Positions 33,812 to 42,467 of a stretch of DNA of 64,000 nt are shown piece after piece (position 1 is the stretch's first letter; the number at the start of each line of letters is the position of its first letter). The stretch is taken from assembly GCF_004770265.1 (NCBI RefSeq), contig NZ_RQGQ01000014.1, positions 62,001-126,000 of the forward strand, given 5' to 3'. Source of the DNA: Leptospira congkakensis. GTDB taxonomy: Bacteria; Spirochaetota; Leptospiria; Leptospirales; Leptospiraceae. The notes below the pieces were generated by a model. It was not told the origin of the DNA. It did no database searches and saw only the letters and a list, made by a program, of their open reading frames with translations. The translations under genes were made by a program, and so were the position numbers.

Positions 33812-35323
33812 TTAAAACGACTGATCCTTTTTTCTCTTCTTTTCGTAACATCATTCACATCTGATTGCAATCTCCTAAATCCAGAAAAAGAAAAAAATGA
33901 CGATCTTTTGTTGTTACTCGGAGCCTACTCCATTTTTGGATCTAGTTGTACGGATGGATCCGGCTCAGGCATTTGGGCCAGGGACCTAATTACCAATTCC
34001 AGTGTTTGTGTTGCCGTCGAATTGGTTAGTTCAGGCACTTATGTGAATGTTTACAAAGAAAGATCTTTATCACTCAATTTTGATTTAAAAAAATTTGGTC
34101 GTGACTTTGACACCATCACATATCCGAAGTTAGTTTCCACTTTTGGCACTCCAAGCGACGTAGATGGTGATGGTAAAGTCAAAATTTTAGTTATGGACAT
34201 TCGGGACGGCGCAACAACTAACAGTGCCTATGTGGCAGGTTATTTTGACCCAACTAATTTTTTCCCCGACCTTTTCTTTTCCAGAATTCGTTCCAACTAT
34301 GCGGAAGTTTTGTATTTAGATGGAAAAGAACTAATAAATTCACTTACATATGATGCCAATGCTTTTGCCTCCACGGCAGCACATGAGTTCCAACATTTAC
34401 TCAGATACCCAAGAATGCGAGCCGCCAACCAAACCGACGAACTTTGGATTAACGAAGGAACAAGTGAAGTTGCAAGTGATATTGCGGGTTACGGTCCACA
34501 AACAAGCCGAATGGATTGTTATTCAGGTGTGAACGATTCGCGCTGTTCCGATGGGATTAACGGGATTTCACTTCTGGATTGGGACAATAGTAATAATGAT
34601 GTTTTAAAACAATATTCTTTTGCTTATGTATTTATGCGATATCTCTATGATATCTCAGGAACAAACGAGACCCAAAGACAAAACTTCATCAAAGAAACAG
34701 TGGTTGGAGAATCGGGGACAAGGGCAAACACCACAGGGAATTTAATCAATATATTTAGAAATACCACTTATGCTCCCAATTTTGACGCAAGCCTACTTGG
34801 TTCCACAAATTCTGATGTATTCTTTAGAACCTTTACTTTACTCAGTGCCCAAAGTTTTCAGATCGCTAATCTAACAAACGTAGAACAGGTAACAAGTGAC
34901 GGGGCTTCCCCCACAACAATCAATTTATCTGGTGCACTTGTTAGATATCCTTTACCAACGACTCTTGCACGTATTGGTACAATCTATCCCGTCACACCAA
35001 TCACAGCGCGAGGTACGATCAAACAAGGATCATCTAACTTTTATAATTCAGGAACACCAACAATTACAGCTGGAACTTCCAGAAAGAATTACGGAAGAGT
35101 CACTACAGCACCAAGCAAAGGAATCTTTTTTTGGGCGGATTCTCCTACAGGGCTCAGCACAAATGTCAAATACGTACAAACAAACGAAGGTGGCATTACC
35201 ATTCCGAAAAAACCTCGTTCCCTCAAATCCATAATAGAATCATCTACTGGGCCTATACCCATTTGCGGGATAGAGTTTACAGATGATGACGTTCGTACTT
35301 TCGAAAGTATTCCAATAGAATAG
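33806..35323 (+). CDS. Secreted zinc metalloprotease, M30 (hyicolysin)-like
   Basis: 505 residues with a lipoprotein-like signal (LLFVTSFTSDC). The zinc site is AAHEFQHLLRYPR (HEFQH) followed 20-odd residues later by DELWINEGTSEVAS, giving the third, Glu ligand of gluzincins. A Ca-binding-like DVDGDGK lies upstream. This order matches peptidase family M30. The C-terminal 150 residues form a separate, probably beta domain. The Cys in the lipobox context could make it a surface lipoprotein. The start overlaps the divergent gene's start within ATGCAT; the 3' end overlaps the convergent DUF1574-like gene by 47 nt. Confidence 0.75.
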   Translation: MHLKRLILFSLLFVTSFTSDCNLLNPEKEKNDDLLLLLGAYSIFGSSCTDGSGSGIWARDLITNSSVCVAVELVSSGTYVNVYKERSLSLNFDLKKFGRDFDTITYPKLVSTFGTPSDVDGDGKVKILVMDIRDGATTNSAYVAGYFDPTNFFPDLFFSRIRSNYAEVLYLDGKELINSLTYDANAFASTAAHEFQHLLRYPRMRAANQTDELWINEGTSEVASDIAGYGPQTSRMDCYSGVNDSRCSDGINGISLLDWDNSNNDVLKQYSFAYVFMRYLYDISGTNETQRQNFIKETVVGESGTRANTTGNLINIFRNTTYAPNFDASLLGSTNSDVFFRTFTLLSAQSFQIANLTNVEQVTSDGASPTTINLSGALVRYPLPTTLARIGTIYPVTPITARGTIKQGSSNFYNSGTPTITAGTSRKNYGRVTTAPSKGIFFWADSPTGLSTNVKYVQTNEGGITIPKKPRSLKSIIESSTGPIPICGIEFTDDDVRTFESIPIE

Positions 35324-36338
35324 AACGCATCAAACTACGATAACAGTCCTTTGCTACGTGGCCTCCGTCAGCGAACGCATTACAGGTATATGATGGATCG
35401 TTTTTCAATTTTAAAATTGAAAAGTTTTTACTGGCAGTTAGAGTATCAATTTCTTTTTCCCAGGTTTTTACTAGGTCCTCTTTTTCCATAAGTGATTCAA
35501 AATCTGGTGAAGAAAGTGGCCAAATAATAACAGTTTTTATCTTTTCTGTCTGCAACCGGTCTAAAATTTTTTCATAAAAACCAAACTGCATAGGACTACG
35601 TACATAAGAGGCGAATAACCAATCCAATGTTCTATGACTTGTCATTTGTAAGGAATTAGAATCCTTTTCCATATAGTTGTCTATGGGAGAAAGTCCATTC
35701 CCATTATGAGTTAATATATAATCATAAGTTGCCTTGTGCATACCGATCGCATTATCCAAATATGGATTTTTGTAATTTTTCCACATTTGATCAATATAAG
35801 GTTTGTAAGTTCCCACTGCGAAGAGTTTGCGGCCTAAATAAAAAGACACATGGTCTTTTCCAAATAAACTCAAGTTAGACAAAACATAAGACAAATCAAA
35901 ACTATAAGTGAGATTAGAACTTTTGAATACAGAGTTTTGGTTAAACTGATTTGGATCTGTTTCCATAATGACCAAATCTGGTTTGATACCTGCGTTCAAA
36001 ATTTTTGTGAGTTGGAAGTCGTAATACGCAGGTGTTGTCACTGCTGAAGAGAGATTGTATATATCCCAATCTGGATAAAAAGAAACCAACTCATCATGAT
36101 CAAAATAAAGGAGGCGCGAAGAACCCAAAATTAACATGATTTTTTTGGTTTTGGGAGAATTGACTCCTGGTTTTTCAGAGATCAGTTTTTCTAAAAAGTC
36201 CGATTTGGCCTTATAGTTAACTGCCGTTAAATCAATCTTTGTGATTGTTTGGATATATGGGATTCGAAATATCGAATCAACAACAAACAAAAATAGTAAC
36301 AGGATAACCGGGTAAAATAAGAACCGTGCCTTGGACAT
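35277..36338 (-). CDS. DUF1574-like membrane-anchored SGNH protein
   Basis: 353 residues. One N-terminal membrane segment (about 7-27) leads to a periplasmic SGNH-like domain: MLILGSSRLLYFDHDEL (block I), IKPDLVIMETDPNQFN, and C-terminal ADGGHVAKDCY (possible block V His). It resembles the protein at 28359-29927 in plan, but is shorter and lacks the inserted domain. Families of this type are common in Leptospira with unproved roles; acyl transfer on surface polysaccharide is a guess. It overlaps the 3' end of the M30 gene on the other strand. Confidence 0.6.
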   Translation of the reverse strand: MSKARFLFYPVILLLFLFVVDSIFRIPYIQTITKIDLTAVNYKAKSDFLEKLISEKPGVNSPKTKKIMLILGSSRLLYFDHDELVSFYPDWDIYNLSSAVTTPAYYDFQLTKILNAGIKPDLVIMETDPNQFNQNSVFKSSNLTYSFDLSYVLSNLSLFGKDHVSFYLGRKLFAVGTYKPYIDQMWKNYKNPYLDNAIGMHKATYDYILTHNGNGLSPIDNYMEKDSNSLQMTSHRTLDWLFASYVRSPMQFGFYEKILDRLQTEKIKTVIIWPLSSPDFESLMEKEDLVKTWEKEIDTLTASKNFSILKLKNDPSYTCNAFADGGHVAKDCYRSLMRSILLEYFRKYERHHL

Positions 36339-36388
36339 ATCTGAAAGGAGAAAGGAAATGGATTAAATTGTAAAGCGAATTGAGGTGA

Positions 36389-36414
36389 CTCCCCCGAGGT
36401 TTCGATCGAGGGAG
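36389..36414 (-). terminator. Hairpin after the 36.4-kb small gene
   Basis: CTCCCCCGA (36389-36397) pairs with TCGAGGGAG (36406-36414) with one mismatch, giving eight base pairs and an 8-nt loop. It follows the minus-strand gene ending at 36423. A U-run is absent, so termination strength is uncertain. Confidence 0.4.
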
Positions 36415-36422
36415 AAAATACT

Positions 36423-36785
36423 TTAAGCGACTTGGATGCGAGCGAGTTTACGTTTCTTTTTTAGATTTACGAACCAGTCATCAGCGTTTCTGACATGGCT
36501 TACTAATTTTTTTACATATTCTCGATTTTCTGGGTTCAGAATCTCACGAGCTTCTTGGATAATTTCTTCCACAGTTTTCACATGGAAGGTAAAATAACTA
36601 GTAAAAAGTTCGTAATACTCTCTATCCGTATTCTCCCAGTCCTTTGACTGAATGTCAGCGGAAAAATCAGCTAACTGTGGTATGTCGATCTCAGGTGTCG
36701 CATCAAAATGATTATTCATCATAGCAATACGGTCTGTTACATCAGTTAATTTTTGGAAATAGATTTCCAATTCGGGATATTCCAT
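36423..36785 (-). CDS. Small helical protein, unknown function
   Basis: 120 residues, almost all predicted helical, acidic at the N-terminus and basic at the C-terminus (KKKRKLARIQVA). No signal peptide or membrane segment is visible. ATG 36785 has a good ribosome site (GGAGGG about 7 nt upstream on the minus strand), better than most genes here, suggesting strong expression. I do not recognise the family; it has the look of a conserved cytoplasmic adaptor. Confidence 0.6.
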   Translation of the reverse strand: MEYPELEIYFQKLTDVTDRIAMMNNHFDATPEIDIPQLADFSADIQSKDWENTDREYYELFTSYFTFHVKTVEEIIQEAREILNPENREYVKKLVSHVRNADDWFVNLKKKRKLARIQVA

Positions 36786-36842
36786 CTTCCAACCCTCCTT
36801 AACAACCCTACTTTTACCAGGATTTTGGAAAGGGTCTAGAGA

Positions 36843-37334
36843 TCAAGCCTTTTTAAAAAATTTGGTGATGTCAGGATTTTGTTTTAGAAAGTCTTTTAGA
36901 TGTAATGCTTGTCCATCCCATGCCTCTTTGGCACCGTCAAGCCATACATCCGAAGCATCTCCATCCGGGAATCCCCCATTAATTATTGTTAGCTGAGACG
37001 AATTGGGACCTTTTGATTCAAATAATAATTGTAAATAAATTGCTCCTGAGGGATCTGCAGGATGATCTTTCCATTCCATAATTAATTCTTTTAATGGTTC
37101 GATCTTTTTATAAATTCCATGAGTGGTGAAATCACCTTCCAATCCCAATTTCCAAGTCCACGAAAAATCGCCACCAACCTTTGGCCGACCTCTTACCTCA
37201 TCTGCCAACCAATGTACTAACACTTCGTAGACGGTAACACCCGACCACAATCGTTCTATTGGTTCGTCAAAGGTAAATACGGACTGGGTTTCTCTCATAG
37301 ACAGAGTAGTAAGAACTAGGGTTTCCTTTGGCAA
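36843..37334 (-). CDS. SRPBCC/AHSA1-like protein
   Basis: 163 residues from TTG 37334; ATG 37299 would give 151 and still keep the domain. The sequence order fits an activator-of-Hsp90-homology/SRPBCC fold: SVFTFDEPIERLWSGVTVYE, then GGDFSWTWKL, KKIEPLKELIMEW, and a C-terminal helix (GAKEAWDGQALHLKDFL). These small domains bind hydrophobic ligands; function is not predictable. It lies downstream of a strong hairpin at 37353-37380 and of the CFA-synthase-like gene. Confidence 0.6.
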   Translation of the reverse strand: MPKETLVLTTLSMRETQSVFTFDEPIERLWSGVTVYEVLVHWLADEVRGRPKVGGDFSWTWKLGLEGDFTTHGIYKKIEPLKELIMEWKDHPADPSGAIYLQLLFESKGPNSSQLTIINGGFPDGDASDVWLDGAKEAWDGQALHLKDFLKQNPDITKFFKKA

Positions 37335-37352
37335 GATGTTTTTTGGAGGGGA

Positions 37353-37380
37353 ACTACTGGAGGGATTCCCTACCAGTAGT
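37353..37380 (-). terminator. Strong 13-bp hairpin between CFA-synthase-like and SRPBCC genes
   Basis: ACTACTGG (37353-37360) pairs with CCAGTAGT (37373-37380), and inside it AGGGA pairs with TCCCT, leaving a 1-nt centre and one bulged A. It lies 17 nt beyond the CFA-like stop. There is no U-run on the minus strand. It may stop or slow transcription, protect the upstream mRNA end, or act as a DNA palindrome for a regulator of the next gene. Confidence 0.45.
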
Positions 37381-37396
37381 CAGGTTTAGTACGAAT

Positions 37397-38710
37397 TTAA
37401 AGATTTAGATTGTTTGGCCTAACATACACAGACTGAACCACGCTGATGTTTCGCATCTGGAAGGCAGCCGCACAATATGCTAAATAATATCTCCACTTCC
37501 TGATAAAAGTTTCGCTATATCCTTGGTTTCTTACCTCTGTCAAATTTTCTTCAAAAGCCTTTAACCAAAGACGAAGAGTCTTCGCATAACTAAGACCTAA
37601 ATCTTCCAAATGGAATAAATACATATCCCCTGTACGACCTATGGCTTGGTTCATTCGACCAATCGAAGGCAAAAGAGAACCGGGGAAAATATGTTTCTGA
37701 ATGAAATCGATTCCATTTTTAAAAGAGGTAAACCTAGAATCAGGACAGGTGATGACTTGTAAGGCCATAATCCCATCTCTTGTGAGTAAATCCTGGCATT
37801 TTTGAAAGAAGGTTTCGTAAAATGCATCCCCTACCGCTTCCAACATTTCCACAGAAACAATTTTAGTAAATTGTCCTTCTATCTTTCGATAATCTTGAAT
37901 GCGAATTTCGATTTTGTCAGAGAGACCTTCTTTTTGAATTCTTTCTTTGGCAAAATTATACTGTTCTTCGGAAAGTGTAACAGTAGTCACACGGCATCCA
38001 TAATTTTTAGCTGCATGGATGGATAAAAATCCCCAACCACTTCCAATCTCTAAAAGATGATCGTTTGAATTTAATTTTAATTTTTGGCAAAGTTTATCCA
38101 CTTTTTTTGTTTGGGCTTTTTCCAAACTATCTTCCAAAGATTCAAAATAAGCAGAACTATAAGTCATAGATGGATCGAGAAACAGTTTATAAAATTTGTT
38201 TCCTAAATCATAATGTTCTACAATATTCTTTTTACTTCCTGTAAGAGTGTTTTTCCTTAAAAAATGTAAAAATTTATTACCTAAGTTGAATAAATCTAAG
38301 TGGAAAAGTTTTTTCTTAGCACCAGATAGACTGGGACTTTCCTCCACATTCAATATAAACCAAGAAATTACATTTTCAATGGAATCTGTTTCCCAATCTC
38401 CCGTTAAATAAGATTCGGAAAATCCAATATCACCGTGTAACACTGATTTCTTGAAGAAAACAGGATTTTTTACATGGATAAGAGCCGAATGAAACTTTGA
38501 ATCTACATTGGCATTAGGATCCCCTAAAGTAATTTGTTCTCCATCTGGGAGGATCATTCGAAGTGATCCTCGTTTCATGGAACTCATGGCTTTAAAAAAT
38601 ATCTTCCTGAAAATCGGAAATTGTTCTATGGTAGACTTGTTCTTTAATTCGGTAAAAAGTTTTGAATCAATCGTGTCTTGTAAGAGGGACTGGTTCTGTG
38701 ATTTTTCCAA
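37397..38710 (-). CDS. Cyclopropane-fatty-acyl-phospholipid synthase family methyltransferase
   Basis: 437 residues, the usual length. SAM-binding motif LLEIGSGWGFLSIHAA is near 220 and VSVEMLEAVGDAFYETFF near 290. The upstream half holds the lipid-binding region with VEHYDLGNKFYKLFLDPSMTYS. Such enzymes use SAM to add a methylene or methyl group across or next to a double bond of membrane phospholipid acyl chains. It overlaps the DUF1365 gene by 44 nt and is the last of the flavoprotein/DUF1365/CFA trio. That gene set is often found together and linked to modified (cyclopropane, methylated or furan) fatty acids. Confidence 0.85.
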   Translation of the reverse strand: MEKSQNQSLLQDTIDSKLFTELKNKSTIEQFPIFRKIFFKAMSSMKRGSLRMILPDGEQITLGDPNANVDSKFHSALIHVKNPVFFKKSVLHGDIGFSESYLTGDWETDSIENVISWFILNVEESPSLSGAKKKLFHLDLFNLGNKFLHFLRKNTLTGSKKNIVEHYDLGNKFYKLFLDPSMTYSSAYFESLEDSLEKAQTKKVDKLCQKLKLNSNDHLLEIGSGWGFLSIHAAKNYGCRVTTVTLSEEQYNFAKERIQKEGLSDKIEIRIQDYRKIEGQFTKIVSVEMLEAVGDAFYETFFQKCQDLLTRDGIMALQVITCPDSRFTSFKNGIDFIQKHIFPGSLLPSIGRMNQAIGRTGDMYLFHLEDLGLSYAKTLRLWLKAFEENLTEVRNQGYSETFIRKWRYYLAYCAAAFQMRNISVVQSVYVRPNNLNL

Positions 38711-39485
38711 GGGGAACTCCTGTTTGTTTCTCTAAGTTTTGGTGTTTCGAAATGTATGGAATTTTTTTGATCCAAAGTTTGAAGGCTTGCCAATGAATCA
38801 ATGTTATTATTTTGACGGTGATGAATGGAAATTGGGTAAAAAGTTTTAATAAGTATTTTGATTGGAATGGAATTTTTTTTCCAAGAAAGGAAGTGGTTAA
38901 AATTCGTTTTCCATTTTCGAAAGAGTCGACACCAATCTGCAATTGATCACCGGGAATGTTCAATCGGAATTCAAATTCAGAATCCAAACTGATAAAAGGT
39001 GAGACATAAAAGTTCTTTGGTTCTCTGATATAAACTTCTGGATCCGCAATGGTTCCCTTGGCTTTTTTGAAATAACCCACATAGGGTTTGATTTCACCGA
39101 AAGTATTCCCCACTTCTGCAATCGATACAAGTGGTTGTCCTAATTTGTCATAACAAAAATAAAAACTCACAGGGTTGAACACATAACCAAGAACACGAAG
39201 GTTCGTGAGTAGAAATATCTTTCCAATATCCTTCACCCCAGAGGCTTCGAGAAAAGACTTAACGTTTTCATAAACTGTTCCTTTTTCAAATTGGATATGA
39301 TCCTTATCATAAAAAGAAAACAGATTGAAACGATTGCGTGAAAACCAAAAACTCTTGTGGGACAACTGGTCTATTTCCAAAAGATCCAAATAAAAATTAA
39401 AAATCCGGTATTGGAATTTGTTTGGTTTCGGAGCCGTCCGTGTATGAAACACGTCCGCCTCGTACATACAAGATTTTAAGTCCAT
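38667..39485 (-). CDS. DUF1365 protein
   Basis: 272 residues. The N-terminus ADVFHTRTAPKPNKFQYRIF and the central NPVSFYFCYDKLGQPLVSIAEVGNT are recognisable hallmarks of DUF1365. No catalytic activity is established for the family. It is consistently found between a COG2907-type flavoprotein and a CFA-synthase homologue, exactly as here, so a role in fatty-acyl modification is likely by context. It overlaps the flavoprotein gene by 10 nt and the methyltransferase gene by 44 nt. Confidence 0.85.
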   Translation of the reverse strand: MDLKSCMYEADVFHTRTAPKPNKFQYRIFNFYLDLLEIDQLSHKSFWFSRNRFNLFSFYDKDHIQFEKGTVYENVKSFLEASGVKDIGKIFLLTNLRVLGYVFNPVSFYFCYDKLGQPLVSIAEVGNTFGEIKPYVGYFKKAKGTIADPEVYIREPKNFYVSPFISLDSEFEFRLNIPGDQLQIGVDSFENGKRILTTSFLGKKIPFQSKYLLKLFTQFPFITVKIITLIHWQAFKLWIKKIPYISKHQNLEKQTGVPLGKITEPVPLTRHD

Positions 39486-40747
39486 GGATCCCTTTTCAGA
39501 ATGTCACGGGAAACATTCACCGCTGATAAAAATCCATCTTCATGAAATCCATACCGAAAGTAAGCACCTGCATAATAGATAGGCCCATTTTGATTGAGTT
39601 CAAACAAACGGTTTTGCCCAAGAGCGGCCTCCACAGAAAAAAGTGGGTGTTCATAATCAATTTTCTGAATGATTTTGTCCTTGGCCACTCGGTCAGGATC
39701 GTTGATGGTCACAAAATAATTTTGTTTTTTAGAAACATTTTGCAAACGATTCATCCAATAAATCGTATAAGGATTTTGTTTTCCGTTTTCTCCTTCTACA
39801 ATCTTATAATTCCAACTCGACCAACAAGAGGATACTTTTGGCATATCACTCGCATCCGTATGTAAGGTGGCTGTGTTGTGTTGGTATTTGTAAAGAGGGA
39901 GGAGTTCATTCTCTAATTTTGTAGGATTTCCTAGTAATTTCGCAGAAATATGGCCATGTGTGGCAAGTACTACCTTATCAAAGATTTCCTTTTTCCCTTC
40001 ACCAAACACAAGTTCTACCTTACCATTATTCGTACGGTTTACTTGTTTGACTGGAGTGTTGAGTCGAAATTTATCTTTGATCGGTGGGATAATTCTTTTG
40101 GCATATTCATGAGACCCGCCATCAACCGTATACCATTGGTGTTGGGTATTCAGCCCCAAAAATCCATGATTGTAAAAGAAACGAATGAGTGACTTAGCTG
40201 GAAATTCCAACATCAAATCAGGAGGTGTGGACCAAACCGCCGAACTCATGGGGATTAAATAATAATTTAAGATGTCTTTTCCATACCGAAACACCTCCAT
40301 GTACTGACCCAAATTCCAAGTATCATATTTGGGATCGTCCAAAATTTTAGGAGCTGTTTTGTTAAACCGGTCAATCTCGAGTAACATCTTCAAATACCGA
40401 GGTCGGAAAAGATTTTTTTTCTGAGCAAACAACCCTGAGAGTCCAGATCCGCAAAACTCTAATTTGGTGGGATCATGTTGTACACTAAAGGACATATCCG
40501 ATTTTTTAGTCGGAACATTTAATGTTTGGAAAAGTCTAAGTAAGTTTGGATAGGTTACATGATTGAATACAATAAAACCAGTATCGATAGGAATATGTAT
40601 CCCATCTTCCTCTACCATCACTGTATTGGTATGACCACCGATATAATCAGCACTGTCAAAGATGGTTAAATCAAAATCATTTTTTAAAAAGTATGCGGAA
40701 CCGAGGCCGGCAATTCCTGTACCAACGATGGCTAATTTTTCTTTCAC
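39476..40747 (-). CDS. FAD-dependent oxidoreductase, amine-oxidase/COG2907-like
   Basis: 423 residues. LAIVGTGIAGLGSAYFLK at the N-terminus is the FAD Rossmann motif, DSADYIGGHTNTV follows, and IYYAGAYFRYGFHEDGFLSA near the C-terminus is the FAD-closing motif of this family. Homologues in the flavoprotein/DUF1365/CFA cluster act on membrane fatty acids, in some cases as desaturase-like enzymes; the substrate here is inferred. ATG 40747 is 26 nt downstream of the pyrF stop, so it may be in the same transcript as the speE-to-pyrF genes. Confidence 0.82.
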   Translation of the reverse strand: MKEKLAIVGTGIAGLGSAYFLKNDFDLTIFDSADYIGGHTNTVMVEEDGIHIPIDTGFIVFNHVTYPNLLRLFQTLNVPTKKSDMSFSVQHDPTKLEFCGSGLSGLFAQKKNLFRPRYLKMLLEIDRFNKTAPKILDDPKYDTWNLGQYMEVFRYGKDILNYYLIPMSSAVWSTPPDLMLEFPAKSLIRFFYNHGFLGLNTQHQWYTVDGGSHEYAKRIIPPIKDKFRLNTPVKQVNRTNNGKVELVFGEGKKEIFDKVVLATHGHISAKLLGNPTKLENELLPLYKYQHNTATLHTDASDMPKVSSCWSSWNYKIVEGENGKQNPYTIYWMNRLQNVSKKQNYFVTINDPDRVAKDKIIQKIDYEHPLFSVEAALGQNRLFELNQNGPIYYAGAYFRYGFHEDGFLSAVNVSRDILKRDPWT

Positions 40748-40773
40748 TTGTTTCCCTTTCGGTCATTAGACCG

Positions 40774-41601
40774 TTAGAGAAAGAGTTGGTTCATTTGTTG
40801 GTGGACTTCTTCTGCTTTCTTTTGTGCAGTTTGTCCGAAATTTTCTTCCAAAGAACTAAGAGTGATTCCCCGCGAAGAATTGATGAGAGAACGATTTCCA
40901 GAGGCTTGGATGATGGATTCTAGGTCTCCCCCTTGGGCTCCGAATCCTGGGATGAGAAAACACAATTCGGGATGACGGGCACGTAAGGACTGGATCTCTG
41001 ATGGATGGGTTCCCCCAACGACAAGTCCCACTTGGTTTGGATACTCTTCCCCAAGCCTTGCCATTTGGTCACTCACCTCTTCATACAAATAAAGATCTTT
41101 TCCCGTAAGTTTTTGTTTTTGAAAATCCTTTGAACTAGGATTTGATGTAAGCCCCAGTACAAAAATATAACCACCAAGATCCAAATACGGAACTAGACTA
41201 TCTCGACCCATATAGGGATTGACTGTGAGGGCATCCACTCCCAAGGTTTGAAAAAAATACTTAGCATATTCTTTGGAAGTATTGGCAAGGTCACCGCGTT
41301 TGGCATCCATCACAACCGGAACTTCCGGAGAAACTTCCCTCATCAACCGAACCATATGTTCTAAAGCAAAATAACCCTCTGCCCCCAACCTTTCAAAAAA
41401 AGCAACATTGGGTTTCCAAGCCGCTGCGTAGGTGTGTGTGTATCGAATGATGGTTTCAGTAAAATGAACTAGCGGAGCTTTTGAATCCAAACTTACCTTT
41501 GGTAATTTTTCTAATTCGGGATCTAGACCAATACAAAGTAAAGATTTTAAGGTATCTCTACGCGAATCGAATTTTTGAATGAAGTTGGATTTGGAATTCA
41601 C
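40774..41601 (-). CDS. pyrF: Orotidine 5'-phosphate decarboxylase, type 2
   Basis: 275 residues, typical of the longer type 2 enzymes. VVMDAKRGDLANTS carries the catalytic Asp-x-Lys-x-x-Asp. LLCIGLDPELEKLP at the N-terminus and IPGFGAQGGDLESI at the phosphate-binding loop agree. It makes UMP from OMP, the last step of pyrimidine synthesis. GTG at 41601 overlaps the preceding lipoprotein stop (GTGA), so it is translationally coupled to an unrelated-looking gene. Confidence 0.93.
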   Translation of the reverse strand: MNSKSNFIQKFDSRRDTLKSLLCIGLDPELEKLPKVSLDSKAPLVHFTETIIRYTHTYAAAWKPNVAFFERLGAEGYFALEHMVRLMREVSPEVPVVMDAKRGDLANTSKEYAKYFFQTLGVDALTVNPYMGRDSLVPYLDLGGYIFVLGLTSNPSSKDFQKQKLTGKDLYLYEEVSDQMARLGEEYPNQVGLVVGGTHPSEIQSLRARHPELCFLIPGFGAQGGDLESIIQASGNRSLINSSRGITLSSLEENFGQTAQKKAEEVHQQMNQLFL

Positions 41602-42467
41602 TTGGGTTCCTTAAATTGGATCTTTTGTTTTCGTTTTTCTAATTCCAAGTCAATATCTCGTTTTTTATAACGACCATAAATATGACCGGGAATCACTGTG
41701 ACGGCAGTGATAGGATTGGCCACTACATCTCCAATCGCTCCTCCCACATAAGTAGAGTAAGCTGGTGTGAGTAACTCATAAGAGGATTCCAATTGTTCTC
41801 TGTCATATTTTTCTGCAAAATAATTGAGAGCGTCATCCGAAGCTCTTGCTTCATGATACAAAGCTCCAATCACAGGTAGTGCATAAACTGCTGCATAAAG
41901 AGTTCTTTTTTCTCTTTGTGCAAAATCTTTTGCATGGCCTCCTTCATGGATGACTACAGGAGGTAAATCAGAATAAACATTAATGGTGTTGGTAAATGAA
42001 TTGTAATGGTCTCCACCAACAGTTCCTGCGAGTAACCGCCCTGGAAGGAAAGTATATGCGATTAAAGATATGGATCCAAAAAAATAACGAACCACAGGAT
42101 TGATATTTTTATTTTTGGGCAGGCGTTTCCATTCCGAAAGCGGGGCATATTGATTGAAACGGACTTTAACATCTCGTAAATTGTTTTCTTTGATATAACG
42201 AATCAAATACTCTTTTGTTTCTTTAGAAATATGATGGTTGTCTGCTTTTAGATTCCAAAGTACGAGTTTGGAAGGAAGCGAAAAAATCCAATTTCCAGTT
42301 TGGTCTAAAATCCAAACTGGTTCCCCTTCTTCAAATTGTGGATCATCTTCTGTAAATTCAGGACTAGGGAGATATGGATTTCCATAGTTATATGGTTTTT
42401 CCAATGAATAACAGTTGGTGATACCAAACCCAAGTCCAAGAAATAAAACAAAGGAAAAAAACTTCAT
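41598..42467 (-). CDS. Lipoprotein with HEGGH metalloprotease-like motif
   Basis: 289 residues; signal peptide ending GFGITNC. A zinc-protease-like HEGGH (VVIHEGGHAKDFAQ) is followed about 25 residues later by YHEARASDDALNYFAE, giving a candidate Glu third ligand. One or two hydrophobic stretches (VRYFFGSISLIAYTFLPG and AAVYALPVIGAL) may be membrane-associated. It may be a membrane- or envelope-anchored metallopeptidase of a family I cannot name. ATG overlaps the stop of the preceding lipoprotein (ATGA), and its own stop overlaps pyrF. Confidence 0.55.
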   Translation of the reverse strand: MKFFSFVLFLGLGFGITNCYSLEKPYNYGNPYLPSPEFTEDDPQFEEGEPVWILDQTGNWIFSLPSKLVLWNLKADNHHISKETKEYLIRYIKENNLRDVKVRFNQYAPLSEWKRLPKNKNINPVVRYFFGSISLIAYTFLPGRLLAGTVGGDHYNSFTNTINVYSDLPPVVIHEGGHAKDFAQREKRTLYAAVYALPVIGALYHEARASDDALNYFAEKYDREQLESSYELLTPAYSTYVGGAIGDVVANPITAVTVIPGHIYGRYKKRDIDLELEKRKQKIQFKEPK

